NCBI GenBank assembly: GCA_016218805.1
Contig: JACRCW010000145.1
Location: forward strand, 1 to 42,156
Length of the DNA stretch: 42,156 nt
Direction of reading: 5' to 3'
DNA from: Deltaproteobacteria bacterium
GTDB taxonomy: Bacteria; Myxococcota; JACRCW01
Positions within the stretch are counted from its first letter, which is position 1; each line of letters starts with the position of its first letter. This document shows positions 17,414 through 25,742 of this stretch, piece after piece. The notes beneath the pieces were generated by a model that was given only the letters and a program-made list of their open reading frames with translations, made no database searches and was not told the origin of the DNA. The position numbers were made by a program, and so were the translations under genes.

Positions 17414-20400
17414 TCACGGCGTCACCGTCACGGTCACCTGCGAGCCGTCCATGTTCACGTTCGGCAGGAACCCCACCAGATCACCAGCATCAAATACGTT
17501 GTTGGCCGCGCCGCCGGCGCCGCCACGGTCCACCCAGCACGTCAGGTCGTAACGCGCCTTGACCAGCGTGTCGTTCGTGGTGGTGATGCCCTCCGGCGGA
17601 TTCGCCGTGTTGAAGCACGTGCCACCCGGCGCACAACTCAGCTTGCTGGTTCCCAGGGCTGACGTCGCCGGCAGCGACGGACGCGTGCCCAACGGATACG
17701 TCCAGTAACAGTTGGCGGACGCGTCGGTGGCCAGGCCCGCGCCTTTCACCTTCACGGTCGGCGTCCCGGTCGACTGGAAGGACCCCATGGCCACGGGCAC
17801 CACTTGGTCCACGCCGGGTACGAGGAGCATGGTCACCGTTTGAAGGCCTTTGGCACCGTTGACCTTCAGATACACCGAGTAGATCGCCAGGGGGCCCACC
17901 GGCGCCGCCGCTGGATACGCGACGCCCTGTGAGCGGGGATCCTGGAACTGGAGGTCGCCACCGCTGGCCGGCAGTTTGGCGTTGTTACCCATGACGCCGT
18001 AAAGGACGCCGTTCGTCGCGCCCACCAGCCACCCCCTCACGGGGACCTCCTGACCCATTCCGTCCGTGAACCGCACCGTCACCCGCGCCGCCCCGGTGCA
18101 GTTCACCTGGATGTTGGTGATGTCCGAGTCCAACATCATGCCGGACACGTTGGTGATGGTGCAGGCCTGCGGCGGCACCTGGGGCAGGCGGGCGATCTCC
18201 ACCAGGTAGTCATCCAGGCGCTGCATGAATCCCGGGAACGTGAACGGGCCGTTGGCTGCAATATCCAGCGTCGTCGACGAGTTCAGCTTCAATCGCAGCC
18301 CGATTCCGACGAGGCCGCTCACCGTGCCGCCGATGGTATGCGTCTGCGGCTGGGGCACGACGGATGCGCAGATGACCTGCGGCGCGGTCACCGTCGCGCC
18401 GTCCACCACGCCGGTGCCGTTGGCCACGACGCAGTTCTGGTCGGTCGGCTGCTGGACCACCGTCACGTCGTACGCCGCGCCGGTGAGCAGGCCGGCGAGG
18501 AACGCGTATGTCCCGTCAGCCGCGATATCCGCGGGTGTTCCACCGTTGAGGGCCACTCGCAGGCCCCGCCCGGTCATCCCGGACACGGTGAACTCCACCC
18601 CATATACGGGCTTGTCAATGCACGCGATTCGCAAGGTGGTGACGTCCTGGTTAGGCATGATTCCCGGCGAACCGAGCACGTTGCACTGCTGGGCCGGGTT
18701 GGTCGGCTGCGCCAGGACCTTCACGTTGTGCGGCGTCCCGGGCCGTGACCGCTGCGTGAACACGAACGTCCCCGCGCCGGCGGCAACGGCCAGGGTCTCG
18801 CCCGTCGTGTTGTTCACCACCACCAGTCCGGAGCCGCGCAGGTTGTCGACGGTGCCGCGCAGCAGGCGCGGCGGCGTCTGCACGCACTGCACCGTGACCG
18901 GCGACGGCGCCGTCGCGGACACCGTGCCGCTCCCCGAGGCGACGGTGCACAGTTGCTCCGGGATGCGCGGCTGGGACGCTACGGTGACCTGGTATTGCGC
19001 TCCCACGGGCAGCGACGACAGGAACACAGACACGCCATTGGCGGGGGCCGGGAGATCCTCGGTCACGTTGTAGCGAACCCGCGCGAACTGGACGGCGGCG
19101 CTCGACGCCAGACGCAGGATGACACGGTCACCCGAGAGTCCGGCCACGGACACGGGGACGGGGGACAGCGACCCGCACGCGATTTCCACAGTGGCCCCCG
19201 CCTTCATGGCCCCCTTCATCGTCGCGCCGGTCGGCGTGCAGAATCGGCCCGAAGTTTCGACGGCCGCCGGCTGCGCTGGCACGGTGATCTCGTAGCGCTG
19301 ACCCAGCCGCAGCGTGGTGGGGAACGAGGTCGTGACGTCGCCGCTGCCGGCAACGGCGACCGTGTCCTTGCCGTCGCTCACCTTCAAGCCGGTGCCCTGC
19401 AGGTTCGTCACGTGGAGGCCCAGCGTGAACGCAGGAAGGTCCTTGCTGGTGAATCCCTGGTCGTGGCCAAACGACCTCGCCAGCGTGAGTTCCAGCGTCT
19501 GGAACAGCGCCTCGCCACCGTTGAGCGGGTCCAGCGTCGCGTCACCGCCCATGAACTCGTAGCAATCCTCGTTGCGCAACTCGTCAATGCGCACCTTGCA
19601 GGTGTTGGCGGTCTCCGCCACGGAGCCGGAGGTCCATTTCTGTTGAATGGGTCCCAGCGTGAAGTCGATGGCCGCCACCTGCACGGCGTCCAGGTTGTAG
19701 TTGCAGTTGAGCAACCCGTACGCGCCGCCACTGCGCGGCATGAAGGACACCAGCGAGGTGGCCTGCGCGCAGGCCGCGGGCGTCCGTGCACAGAACGCGG
19801 CTTGTTCCGTCGACATCTCGCGCGTGATGTCGCCGTAGAACAGCTTGCGGCGCCGGAGCGTGCCCGGCTCCAACGGGTCCAGCGTGCCTTCATAGGAGCA
19901 GATCGTGTTGCCGTTGATGGTGGCGGACCTGCCGTCCACCATCGTTTCCAACACAATGACCGCGGGTGAACCGCCGCCCAGGTAAGGCCGCAGCGGGTCG
20001 TTCATGGACGGACAGCCCGTCCTTCCGTCGTCGGCGCAGGTGGCAGCCACGTCGTCAAACGGGATCTCCACGGGGTACCCGATGTTGAACACGCTGCCGG
20101 GCGGCCGGTGGAAGCAGGCGTCCGTGCCGGCGTGGTTCGCCGCGGCGTCGGCCAGGCAGAAGTCCTTGTCCAGCGGCCCCAGGCCGGTGGAGCCCGCTTC
20201 CACGTTGTTGTACGGCGTGTGGACCAGGCGCACCCTCAGGTCGGTGAGCGGCACGGGGGAGGACACCTTGTAGATGTTGCGGTCCGCGTCCTCCCGCGTC
20301 CGGTTGGTCACCATGAAGCGGCCGACGCGGAACCAGTCGCCGTTGAAGATCCCCTGGCCGCCTTCCAGCTTTCCCTCGACGAGCAGTTCCGGCTGCCGGC

Positions 20401-23400
20401 CAAAATCGCCGCGGCCATACGCCTTGACCTCGACAACCACACCCTGGCTCACGGCGATGGTCGGAATGATGAACGGCCGTCCCGCATACAGTGTCTCGGA
20501 AAGACCGGCCATGCTACCCGGCGCAAAATCCTGCCAATCCCACTTCAGCGTCGCACAGCGACCTTTTGCGCAGTATTCCAACGAGGGATCGCAGACGTAC
20601 GCGCTCTGGCCATCGCGGGTCTCATAGCATTCGCTGGTGCAGGCGCCGTCCTCGCACATGAAGCTGTTGCGGTCCGGACATCCTTCGATCTGTGCGATGG
20701 AGAATGCCCCGTAATCCCGGACGGTGTCGCGACACTCCACGCATGCCTGCTCGCCCGTCTGGCAGAAGCGGCACGGCCCATTCAGACATGACTGCGTGAA
20801 GCACTGCGTGTCGGCGACGCAATCCGCCACGCATACCCACCGGAACCCTGAGTTCATCTGTTCCACGCTGACCGGGCGCAGCGTGCAGCGTCCGCCGTGG
20901 GCGGAGCACGAGTAGGGATCGGCCGGATCGCAGGCGACCATGGTGCACTGCCCGGAAACGCACAGGTGGAATGACGGGCATTCGGTGTTGCTGGCGCATC
21001 CCGGGAGCTGGGACGGCGCCTGGTTCACGCACCGCCGGTTCCAGCACACCGAACCCGCGGGGCACACCGCGGTCGCGCCGCAGTCCTGGGACTGGACGCA
21101 ATGACCGGCCTCACACGCAAAAAGCGGCGGACAGGTTGGCGTGCTGCCGCCGTCCGACGACGTCTGCGCGGCTGCGCATGGGGCCGGGAGGTCCAGGCGC
21201 TCATGGCCGCGTTCGGCTTCGGAGCGAATGGCGTCATCACCGCGCAGGCCGGCGTGGATCTTGAGTTCGTCCAGGCCGCCCCGAAACCCGCTGACGAGGA
21301 GCTTGCTGGTGGGGTGTTGATATCCGCCCACCCAGTTGCACGGGTGGTAGCGCTGTTCCGCCACCCAGGACATCCCGCGGATGGGCAGCGGTGTGGACAA
21401 CAGGCTCTGGGCGCCAGACGTCGTCAACAGCCCCGTGGTCCGGAGGAGCACCGGGCGCGACTGCGACACACCGGCAAGGAGAAGCTTGGTTCCGTCCGGC
21501 GAGAAGGCGGCGGCATCCACGATGTCAATCTCGCCGGTGAGCGCCACCGTGCGCGCGGGTGCGGCACTCGCCAGGTCTTTGAGACGCAGCGCCGACGTGG
21601 CCGCGCGGTTCTTGGCGGAGAAGGGCGGCGTCCCGGTCGTTCCGGGGATCCGGTCAAACGTGATCCGGAACATCTCCACGCCCGTGGCGGACCCCGGGAT
21701 CGGGAGGCTGTTGGTGGGGCTGGCGATGTCCACGCGCACAAACGAACCGGACTCGGTGTCCTGGACGTCCAGCGCCACGGCCTTGCCGACGCCGCCGTTC
21801 GCCGTCGGCCCGAGGATACCCGGCGACACGGCCGCGGCCACCGCAGCCGGCGTGATGCGCGGCCGGTACACGGAGCTGTCAAATGCGATGAAAAGGTCGT
21901 GGACCTCGGAGGGATAGCAGTCATTGACGTCCCACACGTTGTCCCGGTTACGGTCCTCATCCGCGTCGCGCAGCGTGTCGTGATTGCGGTCCCAGCACCG
22001 CGCGGCATAGGCGCCCGCAGTCGGCTGGTGGATCAGCGTGACCACCGCGGCGTCGTAGGCGCCGCCGGTCCGCACGTTGAATTCGCCGGAATCCTGGTAC
22101 GCCACCGTTCCCTGGTCATAGAGAGCCTGGAGCTTCTCGCCGCCACCGGCGCCGGGCTGGAGCACCACGCGACGCGCGGCCAACAACCGCCTGTCGTCCG
22201 ACGCCGCGCCGAGACCGGCGACCTCGGTGGAGGACGCCTCGCGGATGTTGGACGGGATGACCATGCGCCGCACGGAATGGCCGCGGAACCGCAGGTCGGA
22301 CTGGTCGAACACGATGTCACCGCGCTGGCCCGCCTTGCGTCCCGACAACCACCAGGCGTTCTGGCTGTGACCCGTGAAGCGCGTGAGCTGGTGGCCATTC
22401 AGCGTGCCCGCGGATGCCAGGGCGTTGTAGTCCAGCTGGGTCGCCGTCCCGCCGCCGTCCAGTTCGATGGCGACCTGGTTGGCGACGGGGTCGTACTGGA
22501 CGATGAACAGCTGGTAACCGCGGCCCGGGTTGTCCTGGTAATTGTCCGGGACCGTGAACATGTTGCTCTCGAAGATGAGACCGGTCCCGTCCGGAGCCCA
22601 CCTGGGTCGGCGGGCAAAGCGGCCGCGCGACGTGTCGCCGAATCCCACCGTGACCTGGCGCGGATTGGAACCGTCGGCGTCGGCGATCCAGATCTCGTGG
22701 CTGCCACCGGCATTGGAGCTGAACGCCACCCGGTTGATCAGCGGCAGGTAGTCGGGGTCCTCGAACGTGGACGCACCGTCACCCAGCACGCGGCGGCTGG
22801 AGATTCCGTTGACGTCCATGCGTTCGATTTGAAAGAGCGGACCGCGCTTGGGCGCGTACACCAGAACTTCCGGGGCCTGCCCGCCCAGCACGCCGCCCTC
22901 CTGGTGGAGGTGGACGTCGCTGCCGCCGGCGAACGTGGGACACGCGATGGGCGTGGGGACCGCCGGGAGCGCGTTGGCCGGGGAGGGCGGGTCCTGGGGC
23001 AGGCCGTCCAGGAACAGCGCCACGGCGCCGGTGCCCGCGTGCAGCGTGAAGGCCACGTGGTGCCAGGTTCGCAGCGCCAGCTCCCGCCCCAACGGCGCGG
23101 GTTGCAGCGGCCCCATGGGCGTGCGCTTCAAAGACCCCGGGTCCAGCAGGTCCCCGACGAAGAATGACAGGTTGACGCCGCCCGCCGTGCCCGGGTCCAG
23201 GATGAGGCCAAAGTGCGTGCGCTCGTCGTTGCCGGTGTGCGCAAAGAGCAGTTGCGAGGCGCTGGCCAGCTCGTCCGGCGAGCTTCCCTCCGCGTAGAAC
23301 CACGCCGAGAGCGAGAAGTCCTGGCGTCCCGGCTCCAGCGGCGATTGCAGCACCACGGGCAACCGGACGTGGTCGGTGGAGCCGTTGAACAGGGCCGCGC

Positions 23401-24688
23401 CCCGCTCCACGCCGGTGATCGCACCGCTGGAGGCGATGGCCCCCGCCTGCAGGGCGGCCAGGCGCGCGGTGAGCTGCGCCTTCTCGCTGGCATCACCTGC
23501 CAGCGCGCACTCCGGGACATGGGAACACAACTCGTCCGCGGACTGGGCGTGGCTCTCCGTCAATCCCTGCCCAGCCACGTCAAACGCATACCAGAGCAGG
23601 AGTCGACCGGTGTCCGCCGCCGTGGATGTGGGAACCGCGACGGACGCGCCCCACAGGGCATCATTGGCCAATCCTTGCTGGACCGCTGCGGACCCCTGCA
23701 CGGGTGCCATGGCGGACTGCTGCACTGTGTCGGTGTCCACGAAGCGGATGGTGCTCGCCTGCGGTCCCAGACGCTGGAAGACCACTTCCACCACCGGGCC
23801 GGTGCGGATGTGTTCCTGTGACGACGGGTCAAACACGACCAGGCGGAGCACGCCCCCGATCATGTGGCTCACGGAGAGTTGCTTGTGGAACGCCGTGAGG
23901 TTTGGGAGCGGGCGCGCGTCCGCCACCAGCAGCGCGGTCTCGTCGTATTGGATGCGCAGGTCCAGCGCTGTGGCCGGCACGGGCGAATAGTCATAGAACA
24001 CGTGCACGAGGATGAACTGATCGTCGACGGCCACGGTTTCCAGGTGGAACGCGGTGCATGCCGCCGCACCGCACGACCGGGCCCGACATTGCGGGACACC
24101 GCTGTTGACGTCATATTCACACGTGTGGGTGAAGTCACAACCGGCGTTGGTGGCGCAGGTGCGCACCGGCTCGCCGCGCGCCAGTCCCAGCGCCCCTTCC
24201 AGCCACGCGGGCAGACCATTGTTGTCTGCGTCGGCACAGTCCGCGGTGGTGCGCGCCGGCCGGGCCTGGCAGACCACGGGTAGGCATTGCGCGGGGCGCG
24301 CAGCCTCGGACAGCGCGCAGTCGTTCACCGAGCACGCCGGGACCTGCTCGCATATTGCCCCCGGACACAAGGCCGCCCGGACGACGACACGATCGCCGTC
24401 GCGGTAGCAGAACTCGTTGCCGCCGGCCGCTTCCATCTCCGCCAATTGCAGGTCATTGCGCGTGACGGGCGGGACGCCGTCCTTCTCCCAGGCGGGAACC
24501 TCGTCGCCACAGGCGACCCGGCACACTTCGCGGTCAACTGCGGCGGTGCTGTCACACGAGTCGCGACAATCCAGCCAATTGGCCAACGCATTGCGCTGGA
24601 ACACGTCCAGCGGCGCGGCGCGTGCTGACAACGGCATGGACGCCGCCAGTGCGAGCACACCGCCGAGGACGATGGAGCCGGCACGCAT
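17414..24688 (-). CDS. Giant multidomain surface protein: cohesin-like, LamG-like, TolB-like, EF loops, Ig-like repeats (operon gene B)
   Basis: 2424 aa. The modules in order are: signal peptide (1-24); a Cys-rich segment; a cohesin-like domain (about 209-320, with DLRIQYDETALLV and GPVVEVVFQRL); and a LamG/concanavalin-like domain (about 363-576, with FSLSAWFYAEG and WHHVAFTLHAG). TolB/PD40-like blades follow (about 600-710 and 1046-1083, e.g. IWIADADGSNPRQ and AFSPDGTKLLLAG). Two tandem 12-residue calcium loops lie at D900-E911 and D912-D923, and another Cys-rich region at about 1173-1386. Five Ig-like repeats of about 85-90 residues (about 1757-2210) and a C-terminal beta domain complete it. 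GAGGAGGT precedes ATG 24688, 3 nt after gene A. This looks like a large extracellular scaffold that binds carbohydrate or protein. Confidence 0.82.
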   Translation of the reverse strand: MRAGSIVLGGVLALAASMPLSARAAPLDVFQRNALANWLDCRDSCDSTAAVDREVCRVACGDEVPAWEKDGVPPVTRNDLQLAEMEAAGGNEFCYRDGDRVVVRAALCPGAICEQVPACSVNDCALSEAARPAQCLPVVCQARPARTTADCADADNNGLPAWLEGALGLARGEPVRTCATNAGCDFTHTCEYDVNSGVPQCRARSCGAAACTAFHLETVAVDDQFILVHVFYDYSPVPATALDLRIQYDETALLVADARPLPNLTAFHKQLSVSHMIGGVLRLVVFDPSSQEHIRTGPVVEVVFQRLGPQASTIRFVDTDTVQQSAMAPVQGSAAVQQGLANDALWGASVAVPTSTAADTGRLLLWYAFDVAGQGLTESHAQSADELCSHVPECALAGDASEKAQLTARLAALQAGAIASSGAITGVERGAALFNGSTDHVRLPVVLQSPLEPGRQDFSLSAWFYAEGSSPDELASASQLLFAHTGNDERTHFGLILDPGTAGGVNLSFFVGDLLDPGSLKRTPMGPLQPAPLGRELALRTWHHVAFTLHAGTGAVALFLDGLPQDPPSPANALPAVPTPIACPTFAGGSDVHLHQEGGVLGGQAPEVLVYAPKRGPLFQIERMDVNGISSRRVLGDGASTFEDPDYLPLINRVAFSSNAGGSHEIWIADADGSNPRQVTVGFGDTSRGRFARRPRWAPDGTGLIFESNMFTVPDNYQDNPGRGYQLFIVQYDPVANQVAIELDGGGTATQLDYNALASAGTLNGHQLTRFTGHSQNAWWLSGRKAGQRGDIVFDQSDLRFRGHSVRRMVIPSNIREASSTEVAGLGAASDDRRLLAARRVVLQPGAGGGEKLQALYDQGTVAYQDSGEFNVRTGGAYDAAVVTLIHQPTAGAYAARCWDRNHDTLRDADEDRNRDNVWDVNDCYPSEVHDLFIAFDSSVYRPRITPAAVAAAVSPGILGPTANGGVGKAVALDVQDTESGSFVRVDIASPTNSLPIPGSATGVEMFRITFDRIPGTTGTPPFSAKNRAATSALRLKDLASAAPARTVALTGEIDIVDAAAFSPDGTKLLLAGVSQSRPVLLRTTGLLTTSGAQSLLSTPLPIRGMSWVAEQRYHPCNWVGGYQHPTSKLLVSGFRGGLDELKIHAGLRGDDAIRSEAERGHERLDLPAPCAAAQTSSDGGSTPTCPPLFACEAGHCVQSQDCGATAVCPAGSVCWNRRCVNQAPSQLPGCASNTECPSFHLCVSGQCTMVACDPADPYSCSAHGGRCTLRPVSVEQMNSGFRWVCVADCVADTQCFTQSCLNGPCRFCQTGEQACVECRDTVRDYGAFSIAQIEGCPDRNSFMCEDGACTSECYETRDGQSAYVCDPSLEYCAKGRCATLKWDWQDFAPGSMAGLSETLYAGRPFIIPTIAVSQGVVVEVKAYGRGDFGRQPELLVEGKLEGGQGIFNGDWFRVGRFMVTNRTREDADRNIYKVSSPVPLTDLRVRLVHTPYNNVEAGSTGLGPLDKDFCLADAAANHAGTDACFHRPPGSVFNIGYPVEIPFDDVAATCADDGRTGCPSMNDPLRPYLGGGSPAVIVLETMVDGRSATINGNTICSYEGTLDPLEPGTLRRRKLFYGDITREMSTEQAAFCARTPAACAQATSLVSFMPRSGGAYGLLNCNYNLDAVQVAAIDFTLGPIQQKWTSGSVAETANTCKVRIDELRNEDCYEFMGGDATLDPLNGGEALFQTLELTLARSFGHDQGFTSKDLPAFTLGLHVTNLQGTGLKVSDGKDTVAVAGSGDVTTSFPTTLRLGQRYEITVPAQPAAVETSGRFCTPTGATMKGAMKAGATVEIACGSLSPVPVSVAGLSGDRVILRLASSAAVQFARVRYNVTEDLPAPANGVSVFLSSLPVGAQYQVTVASQPRIPEQLCTVASGSGTVSATAPSPVTVQCVQTPPRLLRGTVDNLRGSGLVVVNNTTGETLAVAAGAGTFVFTQRSRPGTPHNVKVLAQPTNPAQQCNVLGSPGIMPNQDVTTLRIACIDKPVYGVEFTVSGMTGRGLRVALNGGTPADIAADGTYAFLAGLLTGAAYDVTVVQQPTDQNCVVANGTGVVDGATVTAPQVICASVVPQPQTHTIGGTVSGLVGIGLRLKLNSSTTLDIAANGPFTFPGFMQRLDDYLVEIARLPQVPPQACTITNVSGMMLDSDITNIQVNCTGAARVTVRFTDGMGQEVPVRGWLVGATNGVLYGVMGNNAKLPASGGDLQFQDPRSQGVAYPAAAPVGPLAIYSVYLKVNGAKGLQTVTMLLVPGVDQVVPVAMGSFQSTGTPTVKVKGAGLATDASANCYWTYPLGTRPSLPATSALGTSKLSCAPGGTCFNTANPPEGITTTNDTLVKARYDLTCWVDRGGAGGAANNVFDAGDLVGFLPNVNMDGSQVTVTVTP
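18060..19425 (-). repeat. Five Ig-like repeats in gene B (coding)
   Basis: Repeats begin near 19412, 19155, 18855, 18600 and 18325. The shared plan is V-x-G-L-x-G-x-G-L-x-L, a strand near NG-x-F-x-F, then Y-x-V-T-V-x-x-Q-P and a Q-x-C-T-V...V-x-C pair of cysteines. Each probably forms a small disulfide-closed beta-sandwich. Divergence between copies is high. Confidence 0.7.
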
Positions 24689-24691
24689 GGC

Positions 24692-25522
24692 CTACCTCCT
24701 CGCCTGGAGCACGACGGGTTGTTCGAATGGCGTGCCCAGGAGGACCGCGTTGGCGTCCTCCGGCGCCACCATCCTCTCAGCCCGCACGAGGTGAAACGAC
24801 ACGGGTCCGGCCGCCCACGCGCCGCCGGCGCGCGAGAAGTGCAGCGTCAACCACCGCCCTGGACCGATGGGCAGGTTGCGCGGCCCGCTCACCAGCATCA
24901 CGCGCCACGTCCGCTCGTCCACGCGCTCAAAGGGCTGGTTCCCCTGCGCAGAGAACCGGAAGATGCGCTTGCGGGCCAGGGCCAGCGGCTCGCCGATTTC
25001 CACGCGTTCCAGGACCACTGGTTCGCTGGCAGCGACTTGGACCTCGGCCAGGCGCGGGAGGCTGTCGCCCCAGTCGGCGGTTGCCTCCAGCGCCAGCGTC
25101 GCCGCCGCGATGGTGCCGGGGGCATCCGCCTGGTCCACGCGTACCAGGCGGAGCGGACAGGCCGCACACGAGACGTCGACGGGGCAGGCACACGTGCCGC
25201 CGCAGCCGTCGTCCTGTCCGCAGGTGCCGGCGACACAGGACGGAACGCACACGCACTGCCCCTCCAGGCAGGTCAGCGGGGCGCCGCGCGCGGTGCTTCC
25301 GCACGCGCCGCAGGGTTTCCCGCAGACGCTGCCGCACTGCGAGTCACGCTGCTCGCACGTGGCGGTGCAGGCTGCTCCCGCGTCGGCGCCGCCCCGGCCC
25401 GCGTCCCCGGGATGGCACGCCCACGACGACACGACCACCGCAACAACGAGACGGGTCAGCCATTCCGGTGCTGGCGAACCCGGAACGCGGCGAGGTTCAG
25501 GACCGCAGCATTGTGCACGCAA
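24692..25522 (-). CDS. Cys-rich lipoprotein with cohesin-like C-terminal domain (operon gene A)
   Basis: 276 aa if started at TTG 25522. A hydrophobic leader (LTRLVVAVVVSSWAC) gives a lipobox-like Cys near residue 36. A Cys-rich module (about 45-125, ending CGGTCACP) follows, then a beta-rich domain (about 130-275) with AAATLALEATADW, PVVLERVEIGEPL and GRWLTLHFSRAGG, in an order like cohesin modules. Two longer readings without a signal run to 25732. TTG 25522 is favoured by AGGAG at 8 bases, so this start is inferred. It is the first gene of the operon, 3 nt before B, and faces the sensor kinase gene across a spacer of about 220 nt. Role: probably the membrane-tethered first partner of the B/D/E surface proteins. 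Confidence 0.7.
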   Translation of the reverse strand: MRAQCCGPEPRRVPGSPAPEWLTRLVVAVVVSSWACHPGDAGRGGADAGAACTATCEQRDSQCGSVCGKPCGACGSTARGAPLTCLEGQCVCVPSCVAGTCGQDDGCGGTCACPVDVSCAACPLRLVRVDQADAPGTIAAATLALEATADWGDSLPRLAEVQVAASEPVVLERVEIGEPLALARKRIFRFSAQGNQPFERVDERTWRVMLVSGPRNLPIGPGRWLTLHFSRAGGAWAAGPVSFHLVRAERMVAPEDANAVLLGTPFEQPVVLQARR

Positions 25523-25530
25523 GGCGAAGG

Positions 25531-25535
25531 CTCCT
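25531..25535 (-). promoter_or_regulatory. Shine-Dalgarno site favouring a TTG start for gene A
   Basis: AGGAG on the minus strand, 8 bases before TTG 25522. No ATG or GTG in frame between here and the signal anchor offers an alternative, so the first gene of the operon probably uses a weak start codon. Confidence 0.45.
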
Positions 25536-25600
25536 GAAGACCTGTCCCAGGGCGGGCACAGGACGGTGGCGTACCCTCGTCCGCTTCCACGGCGCGTTCC

Positions 25601-25618
25601 ATCCCCGGGCATGGGGAT
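25601..25618. promoter_or_regulatory. Inverted repeat between divergent transcription units (candidate operator)
   Basis: ATCCCC-GGGCAT-GGGGAT, a perfect 6-bp dyad with a 6-bp centre, lies between gene A and the sensor kinase gene. A response-regulator dimer could bind such a site, but no known consensus is matched. No convincing -35/-10 or sigma-54 (-24/-12) promoter could be picked by eye in 25523-25742. Confidence 0.35.
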
Positions 25619-25742
25619 TCTCGGGTGATGTCCGGGTTGGCGCCCCCCCCCGTGGATCAGGACCCTTCCTGGGAAATGCGGACTTGTTCCGGGAGGTTGT
25701 GCAGCAGGCGGGGCGGGCATTTCATTGCTCAAGGATCATGCT

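Noticed and set aside
21101..23167. 688-aa plus-strand open frame
   Set aside because: It lies fully inside gene B, has an Arg/Gly/Val-rich composition with no domain, and gene B has clear domains in this span.
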